Source: Aralia elata (lineage: Eukaryota; Streptophyta; Magnoliopsida; Apiales; Araliaceae). Taken from it: a DNA stretch of 64,000 nt. A program made the position numbers and the translations under genes. The notes beneath the pieces are model-generated. The model searched no databases, was not told the DNA's origin, and was given only the letters and a program-made list of their open reading frames with translations. Each line of letters opens with the position of its first letter. Within the stretch, counting starts at the first letter, position 1. Shown here piece after piece: positions 1 to 11,725 of the stretch. Where the stretch lies: assembly GCA_034770075.1 (NCBI GenBank), contig CM068384.1:93770720-93834719 (forward strand), read 5' to 3'.

Positions 1-241
1 AAGCTTAAAGAAACATCTTCCCAAAATGGGTTACATCACCAACTATTAAACAATCAAATCCCGGGTTATCTTAACCTTAATACATCAAATGCGGAATAAA
101 ACATAATTTTAAACAAGTCTTTGATACAAATAAACATCAAGTGGATGATAAATCTCTTGCTACTTTGGCATCTTGCCCTTGCCTTTGCTCGTGGACGGCT
201 CGTCCTGCTTTTCTGGCTTAGCTGCAATGTTTAGTGCAAGA

Positions 242-261
242 GTGAGCAAACAATTGCTCAC
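242..261. other. 8-bp-stem palindrome in Tekay-1 LTR
   Basis: GTGAGCAA, the four bases acaa, then TTGCTCAC: a perfect inverted repeat. The same sequence is at 9128-9147 in the other LTR. Related palindromes occur at 19571-19589, 35361-35378 and 47603-47621 in other Tekay-type LTRs, at similar distances from the LTR 3' end. Function unknown. Confidence 0.8.
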
Positions 262-1249
262 AAGTACGATAACAATAATATGGATTTCAACTGAGGAATA
301 ATAGTTTTCTGAATCTCAGTCAATAAATGATCAAAGTCTAAAAACTCGTTAGAATGCTTGATTCCAATGAAAATAGAATTTAAGATTTAGAAATTATATC
401 TGAGGGTCACAAGACCTCGAACTATGTCCTAGGTTAATAGGTATTTCTACTGCAACCTTTAACAGTCATATAGACTATGGACCAACATCTCGTACTCAGG
501 GGGATCAGCCCTTTGTACAATGTATTGTGCACAAACATTTTAATGCTGTCGCGTAAGTAATCCCCTATATTAGGGTTGTTCATCTCAGTTTATCGTCTGA
601 ATCCATACCAAAAGGAACTTGGCTTGGAATAAGTTTAAAATATTCTAAGTCTTTGAAACGCTCATCAACTAAGGACTAGCTGAATCAATAAGGGTTTGCT
701 AGTCTAGTTCATCAATAGAGTTTGTTCAATAGAAACTGTACTCGAAATTTGAATAACAACAATGATTGGAATAAAGCTTAAGTACGTAACATGATAGTAA
801 CCTTGCTTGAATATCAATAAGCTAAGGTCATAAGCTTGCTCAATATAAATAAACTTGCATTGAATAAATTAACAAGTTAAAAGGAAAGATTAACTTGCTA
901 TAAATAATTTTCAAGTTTAAGGGAGGAAAACTTACTCAACGTAAAAGTAATAGATTGAGATAAGGAACTTGCCTCAAGCGTAGATTACAAATTAAATATC
1001 TCACGATCCTTAAACAACCTATACATTTAATTATAAGATGGTAACACAATTAGTCACAAAACTAAAAGCATTCTAGGCTTGCTCTCTATCCCATTTTATT
1101 ATAATATCTCATTTAGCAAACCATAATCAAGAAGTTTCAATTATCTTGGAATTTCATTAATTACTTAATACATTATTATGGGTCTTAACACATAGCAAGA
1201 ACCATAAAATAGATTAATAAAATATATATAGTTTTTTTTACTGTTCCAC

Positions 1250-1400
1250 CGCCGGGGTGGGAAAAAATCTTAACAAAATCTCGCTGGGGCGAAGATTTTG
1301 TTAACAAAACTCTCGCCGGGGAGAGAGGCTCGCCGGGGTGAGAGGCTCGCCGGGGCGAAGAAAAATCAGCACATTTCTCTCGCCGGGGGCGAGAGACTCG
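1250..1400. repeat. GC-rich short repeats in Tekay-1 3' LTR
   Basis: Several imperfect copies of CTCGCCGGGGCGAGAGG, a GC-rich, partly self-complementary unit, in otherwise AT-rich LTR sequence. The block also holds an inverted pair around gattttgttaacaaaa. The other LTR has the same block at 10133-10280 with small length differences. Confidence 0.8.
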
Positions 1401-2845
1401 GCAGTTGTCTTCCCCAGCTCGCGAACCAGTGAAAACTTAGACCAAATTTGGCCAAATTTTCCGAATTCTACCATCCAGTAAACAAATTAAATATACCCAG
1501 ACATCATATATGATACAAAACATTTACCCAACATGGTTTCTAAACATTTTAATCATTCTAACACATAAACAACCAATTTAAATCAAAAATTCTCTGTTAA
1601 AACCAAATATTCATGTTTTAACCGTTCTCATGAAATTAAACTCTGTAAATTCATTTTTCAACCAATTAAAACCATTCTTCTTGCATTATTCTTGTTTTTC
1701 ATCACATAATCATAAACAATTATTAAATCACCAACTAATAACCAAATTGAATCATCAATTTTCATACAAATATGCTATACATGAAATAAAGCTCTGTAAA
1801 CTAAGAACTCAATTCTAAAGCATGTTTTCATGAATTAATTCTTCAAACTAGTTTATAATCATCACATAATCTCTAATACATGCTTACTAACAATTATAAC
1901 CAAGTAATTCATGTATTTAGCATATAAATTTATATACAGTGAAATAAAAATCATATACAGAGAAGTAAAATAATAAGAATATAATGAAAAACAAAACTAA
2001 TAAGAATTATACCTTCAAGCTATGTATATAATTACTTAGCTTAGCACTTCCCTTCCTTCTCTTTCTCAATTCACAAACCTCTCAATTCTCTCTTCTCACA
2101 ACTCTCAAGCTCTCTCTTGTTTTCTCTGTATTTTTCTTTTCTCTTAAAACTCTGTTCTTTCTCTTCTTTCTTTTCGTTTCTTAACTGACGTACTTTAAAA
2201 AAATAAAACTGATGAAAATAAAAACAAATAAAAACTGATACTTAATATAATAATAACGTATCATCAGTTATAAAATTTCAAAAGCCACAAGGCTTGTTTG
2301 GCAAATACAAATTAAAATAATCTATTATTCTAACTAAAGGTCTTAAGGCCTTGTTTGGTAAAACACAAATAAAATAACTCATTATTTCCAAACAAAGATC
2401 ATAGGGCCTTGTTTGGTAAAAACTGAATTAAACACTTTCTCATTTATTTTAATAAACCATTATAACATATAATTTAAAATGTCACACATTTAATTTAATT
2501 GAACTTATTATTAAATAAATTGAATTAAACCTTACTAACTCAAATAATAAATTTATTTAACCATTAACAATAACACCAAATAAATTATATTATTCAAATA
2601 AATCATTTATTCAAATACATATTTTATTCAAATAAACCTTTTCATCATCTAATTTAATCATTAAATTAAATTAGAATAAACATAACAAATCACATTCAAA
2701 TAACATTTAACATTATTAAACTTAACATATACCCATTCCACAAAAACTTAATAAATTATTTATTTAGCTCAATAAATTAATAAAAATATTTATATAATTC
2801 AATAAATATTTTTATTCAATCACAAAAAAAATTGCATTCGTTACA

Positions 2846-2943
2846 TCTTTCCCTCCTTAAAAGGATTCTGTCCCCAGAATCACAACGCAATTAAATCGTC
2901 CGTTACATTCTCCCCTCCTTACAAAGATTCTGTCCCCAGAATC
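2846..2943 (-). promoter_or_regulatory. Duplicated hairpin + polypurine tract of Tekay-1
   Basis: On the minus strand, two tandem copies about 62 bp apart of: stem GATTCTG, loop GGGA, stem CAGAATC (2926-2943 and 2864-2881), then a purine tract (aaggaggggagaa; aaggagggaaaga), then TGTAACG. The copy nearer the LTR abuts its true edge at 2845; the other carries its own TGTAACG at about 2901-2907. The polypurine tract primes plus-strand DNA synthesis in this class. The pol stop is at 2956-2958, so the outer hairpin starts 13 bases past it. Confidence 0.85.
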
Positions 2944-2955
2944 GCAATATAAAGA

Positions 2956-5900
2956 TTAAACAAATAATTGAGGAAAATTTTGCATCATTATCTCTTCGAG
3001 TTCCCACGTTGTTTCTTCAGCACTGTGGTTCCTCCAGATTACCTTAACAGAATGTATCACTTTATTTCTAAGTACTTGCTCCTTCCTGTCCACTATCTGA
3101 ACAGGTATCTCTTCATAAGACAAATCTTTCTCAAACTGTATCGGTTCATATTCTATTACATGTTTATAATCGGGCTTATACTGTCGTAGCACCGATATAT
3201 GGAAGACATTGTGAATGTGACCTAACTCAGGAGGTAAAGCTACCTCATAAGCCACCTCGCCTATTCGTTTCAGCACTTCGAAGGGTCCAATAAACCGCGG
3301 ACTGAGTTTACCCTTTTTACCAAATCTGATCTTTCCCTTCCAGGGAGATACTTTGAGGAACCCAAAGCTCCCGACTTCAAATTCGCGATTTTGTCGGTGT
3401 TGATCAGCATACTTCTTCTATCTGTCTTGAGCGGCTATCAGTCTGGCTCTTATCACCTTGACATTTTCAGTAGTTTGTTGTACCAGCTCGGGTCCCAATA
3501 GTCGTCGTTCACCCACCTCATCCCAGCATAATGGAGTTCTGCATTTCCTTCCGTACAATGCTTCGTAGGGCGGCATGCCGATACTAGCGTGATGACTATT
3601 GTTGTAAGCAAACTCGACCAGAGGTAAATGATCATCCCAGTTGCCTTTAAAATCCATGACGCATGCCCGAAGCATATCCTCCAACGTCTGAATTGTTCTT
3701 TCGCTCTGGCCATCGGTTTGAGGATGGTAGGCTGTACTCATTCTCAACTGCGTTCCCAAACAAGCTTGCAAACTCCTCCAAAATTTTGAGGTGAAACGTG
3801 GATCTCTGTCTGACACTATTGACACTGGAACACCGTGCCTTGAGATAATCTCCTTGACGTATAATTTCGCTAACTGATCCAAAGTGAATCTGATTTTGAT
3901 AGACAAGAAATGTGCTGATTTCGTCAATCTGTCAACTATGACCCATATTGCGTCATACCCCTTCTGAGTAGTTGGAAGCCCTACCACAAAATCCATTGTG
4001 ATATGCTCCCACTTCCATTCTGGTATCTCCAAGGGCTGTAACAAACCACTTGGTCGTTGATGCTCCGCTTTAACTCTCTGACAAGTTAAACACTTCGCAA
4101 CACACTCGACAACCTCTCTTTTCATGTTTGGCCACCAAAAATTTTGTCGAAGATCCTGATACATTTTTGTATTTCCCGGGTGAATCGAAAATCTTGAACT
4201 ATGAGCTTCGTTCAAAATCTCCTCTCCGATTGCCAATACTGACGGTACCCAGATTCTGCCTTCAAATCTCAGTAACCCTTTGGTATCGATTTTATATTTG
4301 AGCTCTTCACCTTCAAGCACTCTTTTCCGTATCTTAACACACTCCTCATCCTGGAGTTGCGCTTCCTTGACTTTGTCCACCAGAGTTAGTTGGGTTTCCA
4401 TCTGGAACAATTTTTCACTAGACTCTGGCAAACACTTCACCTCTAGCTCCAATTTAACCATTTCCGCTACGAGTTTCTCCTGATCAGTTAACAAAAATAG
4501 TTTCTCCCTACCTTTTCTACTCAAAGCGTCGGCAACCACGTTAGCCTTCCCTGTATGTTATAGAATTTCACAGTCATAATCTTTGATCAATTATATCCAT
4601 CTCCTCTGCCGCATATTCAAATCCTTCTACGTGAAAATATACTTCAGACTTTTATGGTCTGTATATATTTCACACTTCTCTCCATAGAGATAGTGCCTCC
4701 AGATTTTTAAAGCAAACACTACGGCTGCTAACTCCAAATCATGGGTCGGATACCCTTTTTCATAGTCTTTTAGTTGGCGCGATGCATATGCAATAACCTT
4801 ACCATTCTGCATCAACACAAAACCAAGTCCTTTATGCGATGCGTCGCTATACACCACAAAATTTCCTGTATCATCTGGCAAAGACAACACAGGTGCCGAA
4901 CTTAGTCTCTTCTTTAGTTCTTGGAAACTCTCTTCGCACTTCTCCGTCCAAACAAACTTCACTGATTTTCTTGTTAAATTTGTTAACGGAGTGGCGATCC
5001 TGGAGAAATCTTGAATAAAACGTCTATAGTATCCTGCCAAACCTAGGAAACTCCTCACTTCTGACGGTGTCCTCGACTGATCCCAGTTCATCACAGCTTC
5101 CACTTTAGCTAGATCCACCGAAATCCCGTCTTTATCGATCACATGTCCAAGAAATTGAACACGCTCCAACCAAAATTCGCACTTTGAAAATTTTGCATAC
5201 AATTTCTCCTTCCTTAACGCCTCCAATGTCACCTTCAAGTGCTCCACATGTTCTTCCTGAGTTTTAGAGTAGACCAAAATGTCGCCTATGAATACCACCA
5301 CAAATTTATCCAGAAATGGTTTGAACACCCTATTCATTAAGTCCATGAATGCTGCAGGCGCATTCGTTAAACCAAATGACATAACCAAAAACTCATAGTG
5401 ACCATATCTAGTTCGAAATGCCGTCTTTGGTATGTCTTCCGTTCTCACCTTCAACTGATGGTACCCACTTCGTAAATCTATTTTTGAAAAATATCTCGCT
5501 CCCTTCAGTTGGTCAAACAGATCATTGATTCTTGGCAACGGATAATTATTTTTGATCGTGACCTTGTTCAACTCTCTATAATCAATGCAAAGATGCATTG
5601 ATCCATCCTTCTTCTTAACAAACAATACCGGCGCTCCCCATGGCAAAACGCTTGGTTGAATATACTTCTTATCTAGCAGCTCTTGTAGCTGCACCATCAA
5701 CTCCTTTAATTCTACCGGAGCCATTCTATATGGGGCTTTTGATATAGGGGTTGTACCCGGTGCTAGATCAATCACAAACTCGATTTCCCTATCTGGCGGT
5801 AATCCTGGCAAATCATTAGGAAACATGTCCTCAAAATCCCTAACTATTGGTATCTCCTCCAACTTTGCACCCACCTTTCGGGTATCAACTATGTAGGCTA

Positions 5901-6426
5901 GATATCCCACACATCCTTGTCTCAACATCTTTCTGGCCTGCATCATCGTCAGACAACTCATTTTTCTAGGCGACTTGCTGCCATAAAACACTACCTTTGA
6001 CGGAGTCATAAGGTTTACACACTTCTTTTGACAGTCAATAACTGCCCCATGGTTAAACAACCAATTCATACCCAAAATAACGTCAAACTCCCTAAGACGA
6101 ATTGGGATTAAGTTGACCGTCATCACATGACCCTTAATATCTATCTGACAGTTCTTGTGTACAAACTTAACAGGAATCACTTCCTTATTCGCAATTTCTA
6201 TATTCATGGGGTAATCTAACTCTTCCTAAGGTAACTCTAATTTCTTAGCAAATTCATCGGATATAAATGAGCAAGTAGCACCCGAGTTAAACAATACATA
6301 AGCATTAACATTATTGACTGGAATGATACCTGACACTATATCCTTTGACTGCACAGCATCCTGTATCGTCATGTTGAATGTTCTAGCGGTAGGTCGGTTG
6401 GGCTGTGCCGGTCCTGTGATAGTAAG
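2956..6426 (-). pseudogene. pol: Tekay-1 pol: protease, RT, RNase H, integrase, chromodomain (broken)
   Basis: Decayed polyprotein of a chromovirus. In order: a protease segment where the usual Asp-Ser-Gly reads Asn-Ser-Gly (codon 6288-6286); reverse transcriptase with KIDLRSGYHQ present but the catalytic motif reading FIGD rather than FIDD (Gly codon 5286-5284); RNase H with the SDASHKGLG and TDHKSLKYI segments; integrase with an HHCC zinc region, a DRD segment and DGQSER; and a chromodomain (VIWRNH...ELEE). The frame is constant but interrupted by stops near 6220, 4627, 4590, 4560 and 3418, several of them TAG where sister copies have Gln. Two catalytic Asp losses plus nonsense codons make it non-functional. 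The boundary with gag is approximate, because such elements encode gag-pol as one frame. Confidence 0.93.
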
Positions 6427-7451
6427 GTTGCCACCACCGCTGTTTCCTTTTCCTGCACCAGCTCCTCCTGTAGTTGCTTTCTTAGGGCAATCCCGGGCAA
6501 AGTGATCCTTTGACCCGCAGATAAAACATGCTCCTTTTTTTGGATTAGGGCAATTTGGTGAAATATGACCCTCCTGTCCACAGTTGAAGTATACCCTCTT
6601 ACCCTTCAAACAAGCACCCATATGGCTCTTTCCACAGTTGCTGCACACCTCCACCTTCTTCGTCTAATTACTCTGCTGACTTCCGCAGAGTTACTATCAT
6701 TCTGTTTCCTTTTCTGGCCACTTCCTCCGTGACTACCACTTGCCTTATTTTCACTCTCATTCTTCTTCTTCCTCTGCTCCTGATTATACTTGGACAGAGC
6801 ATCACTGCCTCCTTCAGCGATAATTGCCTTCTCCAGCACCGCCGCAAAGGAGTTCAGTTGAAACAATGAAACTCGACTATATAACCAGGGCTTTAATCCC
6901 TGCTCAAACCTTCTAGCCTTTCGCTCATCCGTGTTTACCTGATATGGCGCAAACCTTGCCAGCTCATTGAATTTTGCTGCATACTCAGGCACCATCATAG
7001 TACCTTGCTTCAGCTCTAGAAACTGCACCTCCATCTGATTCTGAGCACTTGCCGGAAAGTAGGTCTCGAAAAACATCTCCTTAAATCGCTCCCACGGAAT
7101 AATCCCTTGCCCACCTCGGGTTTTATTAGCTTGCCACCAGTAGCTAGCTTCTGACTTCAGCATAAAGGTTGCAAATGCCGTCTTTTGGTCCTCATTGACC
7201 CTAGCGACATCAAACACCTTCTCCGTCTCCATGACCTAGGTTTGTGCCTCGATCGGATTCATAGAGCCGTGATATTCCGGAGGTCCGACAGCTTTGAAGT
7301 CTTTAAAAGTTGTAGCCTGAGTTTGAGGTTGATTAGCAAATGCTCCCATTAGCAGATTCACCAGCTGCTACATCGGATTAGCGTTAGCTTCTTCGTTGTT
7401 GTTGGTAAATCCCCCAGGGGTCTGTTGACGGGTTTGTCTTCTTGGCGGCAT
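6427..7451 (-). pseudogene. gag: Tekay-1 gag with CCHC knuckles (broken)
   Basis: Capsid/nucleocapsid part of gag-pol. The start MPPRR at 7451 matches the starts of the other copies. The gag core includes KTAFATFML, YWWQANK and FLELKQG, followed by a basic Lys-rich stretch and zinc knuckles. TAG stops lie at 7370-7368 (Gln site) and 7238-7236 (Trp site in sister copies). A one-base frameshift near 6685 separates the core from the knuckles, and a further TAG lies near 6665. One knuckle lacks its first cysteine (YFNCGQEGH where CYNCG is expected); the next one, CFICGSKDH, is intact. Capsid assembly and RNA packaging are the known roles; this copy cannot supply them. Confidence 0.9.
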
Positions 7452-7741
7452 CTTACTGTTAAGAATTCGCGTTATTAGATTATTATTCAATTGTTTAAAC
7501 ATTTAAGTCTTAACTTAAATATTTATAAACAATACTTAAACACATAACACATCTGATAAACTTTCACATTTTATTCATTAACTGCTTCAAAACATAATAT
7601 GGATAACATCATAGTTATGTACATCATCTATCCTGAAATCATAAAGTTTCAGGACTACATCATTATTCTATCCCATTATATAAATCTGGGATTTACAACT
7701 TATTAACTCATAAATTTCATAATAACATAACTAATCATAAT

Positions 7742-8551
7742 CTATGATGACATCCCACGGCGCACAGCTTCCTTGCGTTCCTGCTCCATAATACGAGTCA
7801 CCATCCTTCGATCCACCATATCTGGATGACGATGAACTCGATCTAGAGCTCTATCCACTGTGGTGTGAAAAATATACTCCATATCATCAATCTTGGCCTT
7901 CTTTGACCGCACCTCACATTCAACACAATCTGCGCGGTTAGCCTCCCTCAACCAAGCAGTCTCAGCTCTCGCCCGCTTAGCTGACTCCTCTTTCAACTAA
8001 TCTCGTACAATTTCATTTCTGGCTATCAGCTATCCTCGTCGATACTCAGACTGTGCTAGCCTCTGCTCAGCCTCTGCAAGACGTGATGAAAGGTCTTGAA
8101 TCTCAGCATCCTTCTGCTCTAAAGTGACTTGACGTTCCGCAACCTGTTCTTCTATCTCCTCCTTTTCACTCTCTACATGAACCAGTTTCCACTCCACGTC
8201 TCCAAGACGTATATCTAGCTCCTCTATCTCACCGTTCTTCTGCTCCAAGACAGTCTGTCGCTCGGCCAGCTGCCTCTCTAACTCCTCCACCCTATCTTGC
8301 AACTCAATGTTGCGATCATACACCTGCTCATACATCTGAACACCTAAGGAAGATAGTGATATCCCCTCAGGGTCTTCCTCCTCCTCCTCAACCTCCTCCG
8401 GATCCTCCTCAGGATCAGTCTCAGGCTCATACTCATGACCTGTAACTGTAATCAATGGGGATGGCTCCCTCTGCACTAGCTGCTCATGAACTACGTGAAT
8501 ATCTCGGGGCTCCTCCTCCCTAGCCTGGCTGGGCTCTCCTCTATCAGTCAT
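7742..8551 (-). pseudogene. Extra coiled-coil reading frame upstream of gag in Tekay-1
   Basis: One frame of about 269 residues from the ATG at 8551 to the TAG at 7742, interrupted by two TAG codons near 8027 and 7997. Residues about 46-70 are strongly acidic (EEDPEEVEEEEEDPEG). Residues about 75-200 are rich in Glu, Leu, Arg and Gln with heptad-like spacing (ELERQLAERQ, LEQKNGEIEELD), typical of a coiled coil. The last third is basic and has no motif I recognise. It lies between the primer-binding site and gag, in the sense direction and in a different frame from gag. Tekay-2 and Tekay-5 have no equivalent; their leaders are too short. A splice-acceptor-like sequence (TTTTGTTGTCAG) directly precedes the ATG. 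Function unknown; an accessory protein or captured sequence is possible. Confidence 0.65.
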
Positions 8552-8773
8552 CCTGACAACAAAATTTTAAGTTTTAATTACTAGTCGATAATACTCGCGA
8601 GCACATAAGTTTATTATCATATAAGCACATAGCACATAATCGTTTTATTGTCTTTTATGAATTTTCGTAATTCATTCCTTAGAACTCGATAAGAGTTTAT
8701 CACCTCTATATTCTCTATCTTCTAAAAGGCTACTACCCTAAGGTTTTCCCCACCTAAAGGTTCATAACCTACA

Positions 8774-8785
8774 GCTTTGATACCA
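8774..8785 (-). promoter_or_regulatory. Tekay-1 primer-binding site
   Basis: On the minus strand TGGTATCAAAGC, one base from the TGGTATCAGAGC that pairs with the 3' end of plant initiator Met tRNA. It lies five bases inside the 5' LTR and marks the start of first-strand synthesis. Confidence 0.88.
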
Positions 8786-8790
8786 ACCAG

Positions 8791-11725
8791 TGACACCCCC
8801 AAATCCATGTACTTAATTCCCACAGATTTGGTGTTCACTATCTCATTCAATCACATCTAATTATCCAATATGAAGAACAATAAAATAAACTTAAAGAAAC
8901 ATCTTCCCAAAATGGGTTACATCACCAACTATTAAACAATCAAATCCCATGTTATCTTAACCTTAATACATCAAATGCGGAATAAAACATAATTTTAAAC
9001 AAGTCTTTGATACAAATAAACATCAAGTGGATGATAAATCTCTTGCTACTTTAGCATCTTGCCCTTGCCTTTACTCGTGGATGGCTCGTCCTGCTTTTCT
9101 GGCTTAGCTGCAATGTTTAGTGCAAGAGTGAGCAAACAATTGCTCACAAGTACGATAACAATAATATGGATTTCAACTAAGGAATAATAGTTTTCTGAAT
9201 CTCAGTCAATAAATGATCAAAGTCTAAAAGCTCGTTAGAATGCTTAATTCCATGGAAAATATAATTCAAGATTTAGAAATTATATCTGAGGGTCACAAGA
9301 CCTCGAACTATGTCCTAGGTTAACAGGTATTTCTACTGCAACCTTTAACAGCCATATAGACTATGGACCAACATCTCGTACTCAGGGGGATCAGCCCTTT
9401 GTACAATGTATTGTGCACAAACATTTTAATGCTGTCGCGTAAGTAATCCCCTATATTAGGGTTGTTCATCTCAGTTTATCGTCTGAATCCATACCAAAAG
9501 GAACTTGGCTTGGAATAAGTTTAAAATATTCTAAGTCTTTGAAACGCTCATCAACTAAGGACTAGCTGAATCAATAAGGGTTTGCTAGTCTAGTTCATCA
9601 ATAGAGTTTGTTCAATAGAAACTGTACTCGAAATTTGAATAACAACAATGATTGGAATAAAGCTTAAGTACGTAACATGATAGTAACCTTGCTTGAATAT
9701 CAATAAGCTAAGGTCATAAGCTTGCTCAATATAAATAAACTTGCATTGAATAAATTAACAAGTTAAAAGGAAAGATTAACTTGCTATAAATAATTTTCAA
9801 GTTTAAGGGAGGAAAACTTGCTCAACGTAAAAGTAATAGATTGAGATAAGGAACTTGCCTCAAGCGTAGATTACAAATTAAATATCTTACGATCCTTAAA
9901 CAACCTATACATTTAATTATAAGATGGTAACACAATTAGTCACAAAACTAAAAGCATTCTAGGCTTGCTCTCTATCCCATTTTATTATAATATCTCATTT
10001 AGCAAACCATAATCAACAAGTTTCAATTATCTTAGAATTTCATTAATTACTTAATACATTATTATGGGTCTTAACACGTAGCAAGAACCATAAAATAGAT
10101 TAATAAAATATATATATATTTTGTACTATTCCACCGTCGGGGCGGGAAAAAATCTTAACAATCGCCAGGGCGAAGATTTTGTTAACAAAACTCTCGCCGG
10201 GGCGAGAGGCTCGCCGGGGTGAGAGGCTCGCCGGGGCGAAGAAAAATCAGCACATTTCTCTCGCCGGGGCGAGAGACTCGGCAGTTGTCTTCCCCAGCTC
10301 GCGAACCAGTGAAAACTTAGACCAAATTTGGCCAAATTGTTCGAATTCTACCATCCAGTAAACAAATTAAATATACCCAGACATCATATATGATACAAAA
10401 CATTTACCCAACATGTTTTCTAAACATTTTAATCATTCTAACACATAAACAACCAATTTAAATCAAACATTCTCTGTTAAAACCAAATATTCATGTTTTA
10501 ACCGTTCTCATGAAATTAAACTCTGTAAATTCATTTTTCAACCAATTAAAACCATTCTTCTTGCATTATTCTTGTTTTTCATCACATAATCATAAACAAT
10601 TATTAAATCACCGATTAATAACCAAATTGAATCATCAATTTTCATACAAATATGCCATACATGAAATAAAGCTCTGTAAAACTAAGAACTCAATTCTAAA
10701 GCATGTTTTCATGAATTAATTCTTCAAACTAGTTTATAATCATCACATAATCTCTAATACAGGCTTACTAACAATTATAACCAAGTAACTCATGTATTTA
10801 GCATATAAATTTATATACAGTGAAATAAAAATCATATACAGAGAAGTAAAATAATAAGAATATAATGAAAAACAAAACTAATAAGAATTATACCTTCAAG
10901 CTATGTATATAATTCCTTAGCTTAGCACTTCCCTTCCTTCTCTTTCTCAATTCACAAACCTCTCAATTCTCTCTTCTCACAACTCTCAAGCTCTCTCTTG
11001 TTTTCTCTGTATTTTTCTTTTCTCTTAGAACTTTGTTCTTTCTCTTCTTTCTTTTCTTTTCTTAACTGACGTACTTTAAAAAAATAAAACTGATGAAAAT
11101 AAAAACAAATAAAAACTGATACTTAATATAATAATAACGTATCATCAGTTATAAAATTTCAAAAGCCACAAGGCTTGTTTTGCAAATACAAATTAAAATA
11201 ATCTATTATTCTAACTAAAGGTCTTAAGCCTTGTTTGGTAAAACACAAATAAAATAACCCATTATTTCCAAACAAAGATAATAGGGCCTTATTTGGTAAA
11301 AACTGAATTAAACACTTTCTCATTTATTTTAATAAACCATTATAACATATAATTTAAAATGTCACACATTTAATTTAATTGAACTTATTATTAAATAAAT
11401 TCAATTAAACCTTATTAACTCAAATAATAAATTTATTTAACCATTAACAATAACACCAAATGAATTATATTATTCAAATAAATCATTTATTCAAATACAT
11501 CTTTTATTCAAATAAACCTTTTCATCATCTAATTTAATCATTAAATTAAATTAGAATAAACATAACAAATCACATTCAAATAACATTTAACATTATTAAA
11601 CTTAACATATACCCATTTCACAAAAACTTAATAAATTATTTATTTAGCTCAATAAATTAATTAAAATATTTATATAATTCAATAAATATTTTTATTCAAT
11701 CACAAAAAAAATTGCATTCGTTACA
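8791..11725 (-). repeat. Tekay-1 5' LTR
   Basis: Complete 2935-bp LTR. On the plus strand it opens tgacaccccc and closes cgttaca. The inner edge is set by the primer-binding site and the outer edge by the switch to Athila-like LTR sequence at 11726. It carries the palindrome at 9128-9147 and a GC-rich block at 10133-10280. Confidence 0.92.

Larger units (their letters stand above)
1..2845 (-). repeat. Tekay-1 3' LTR (partial)
   Basis: Downstream LTR of the minus-strand element. It ends at 2845 with cgttaca, the inner LTR boundary, and is matched base for base by 8888-11725 apart from scattered, mostly transition differences. It contains the palindrome at 242-261, a GC-rich block at 1250-1400 and very AT-rich sequence from 2220 to 2830. 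Small open frames such as 1630-1818 recur in the other LTR and have no recognisable product. Confidence 0.93.
1..11725 (-). mobile_element. Tekay-1: Ty3/gypsy chromovirus, 3' LTR cut by window edge
   Basis: A minus-strand LTR retrotransposon. The first 2845 bases match 8888-11725 closely, which defines the two LTRs. Between them, reading leftward, are a primer-binding site, an extra coiled-coil frame, gag, protease, reverse transcriptase, RNase H, integrase, a chromodomain and a polypurine tract. The integrase tail and chromodomain are of the Tekay/Del type. About 97 bases of the left LTR and the left target-site duplication lie outside the window. The right flank begins gaata and is Athila-like LTR sequence, so the element inserted into LTR-A. 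By eye the LTRs differ at about 15 sites in the first 480 bases and about 5 in the next 720. Confidence 0.93.

Noticed and set aside
1630..1818. Small open frame in Tekay-1 LTR, repeated at 10510
   Set aside because: Identical only because the two LTRs are; in AT-rich U3 sequence with no motif.
7742..7996. A separate 84-residue gene
   Set aside because: It begins at a TTG after an in-frame TAG and is in the same frame as 8551-8030, so I treat both as one broken frame.
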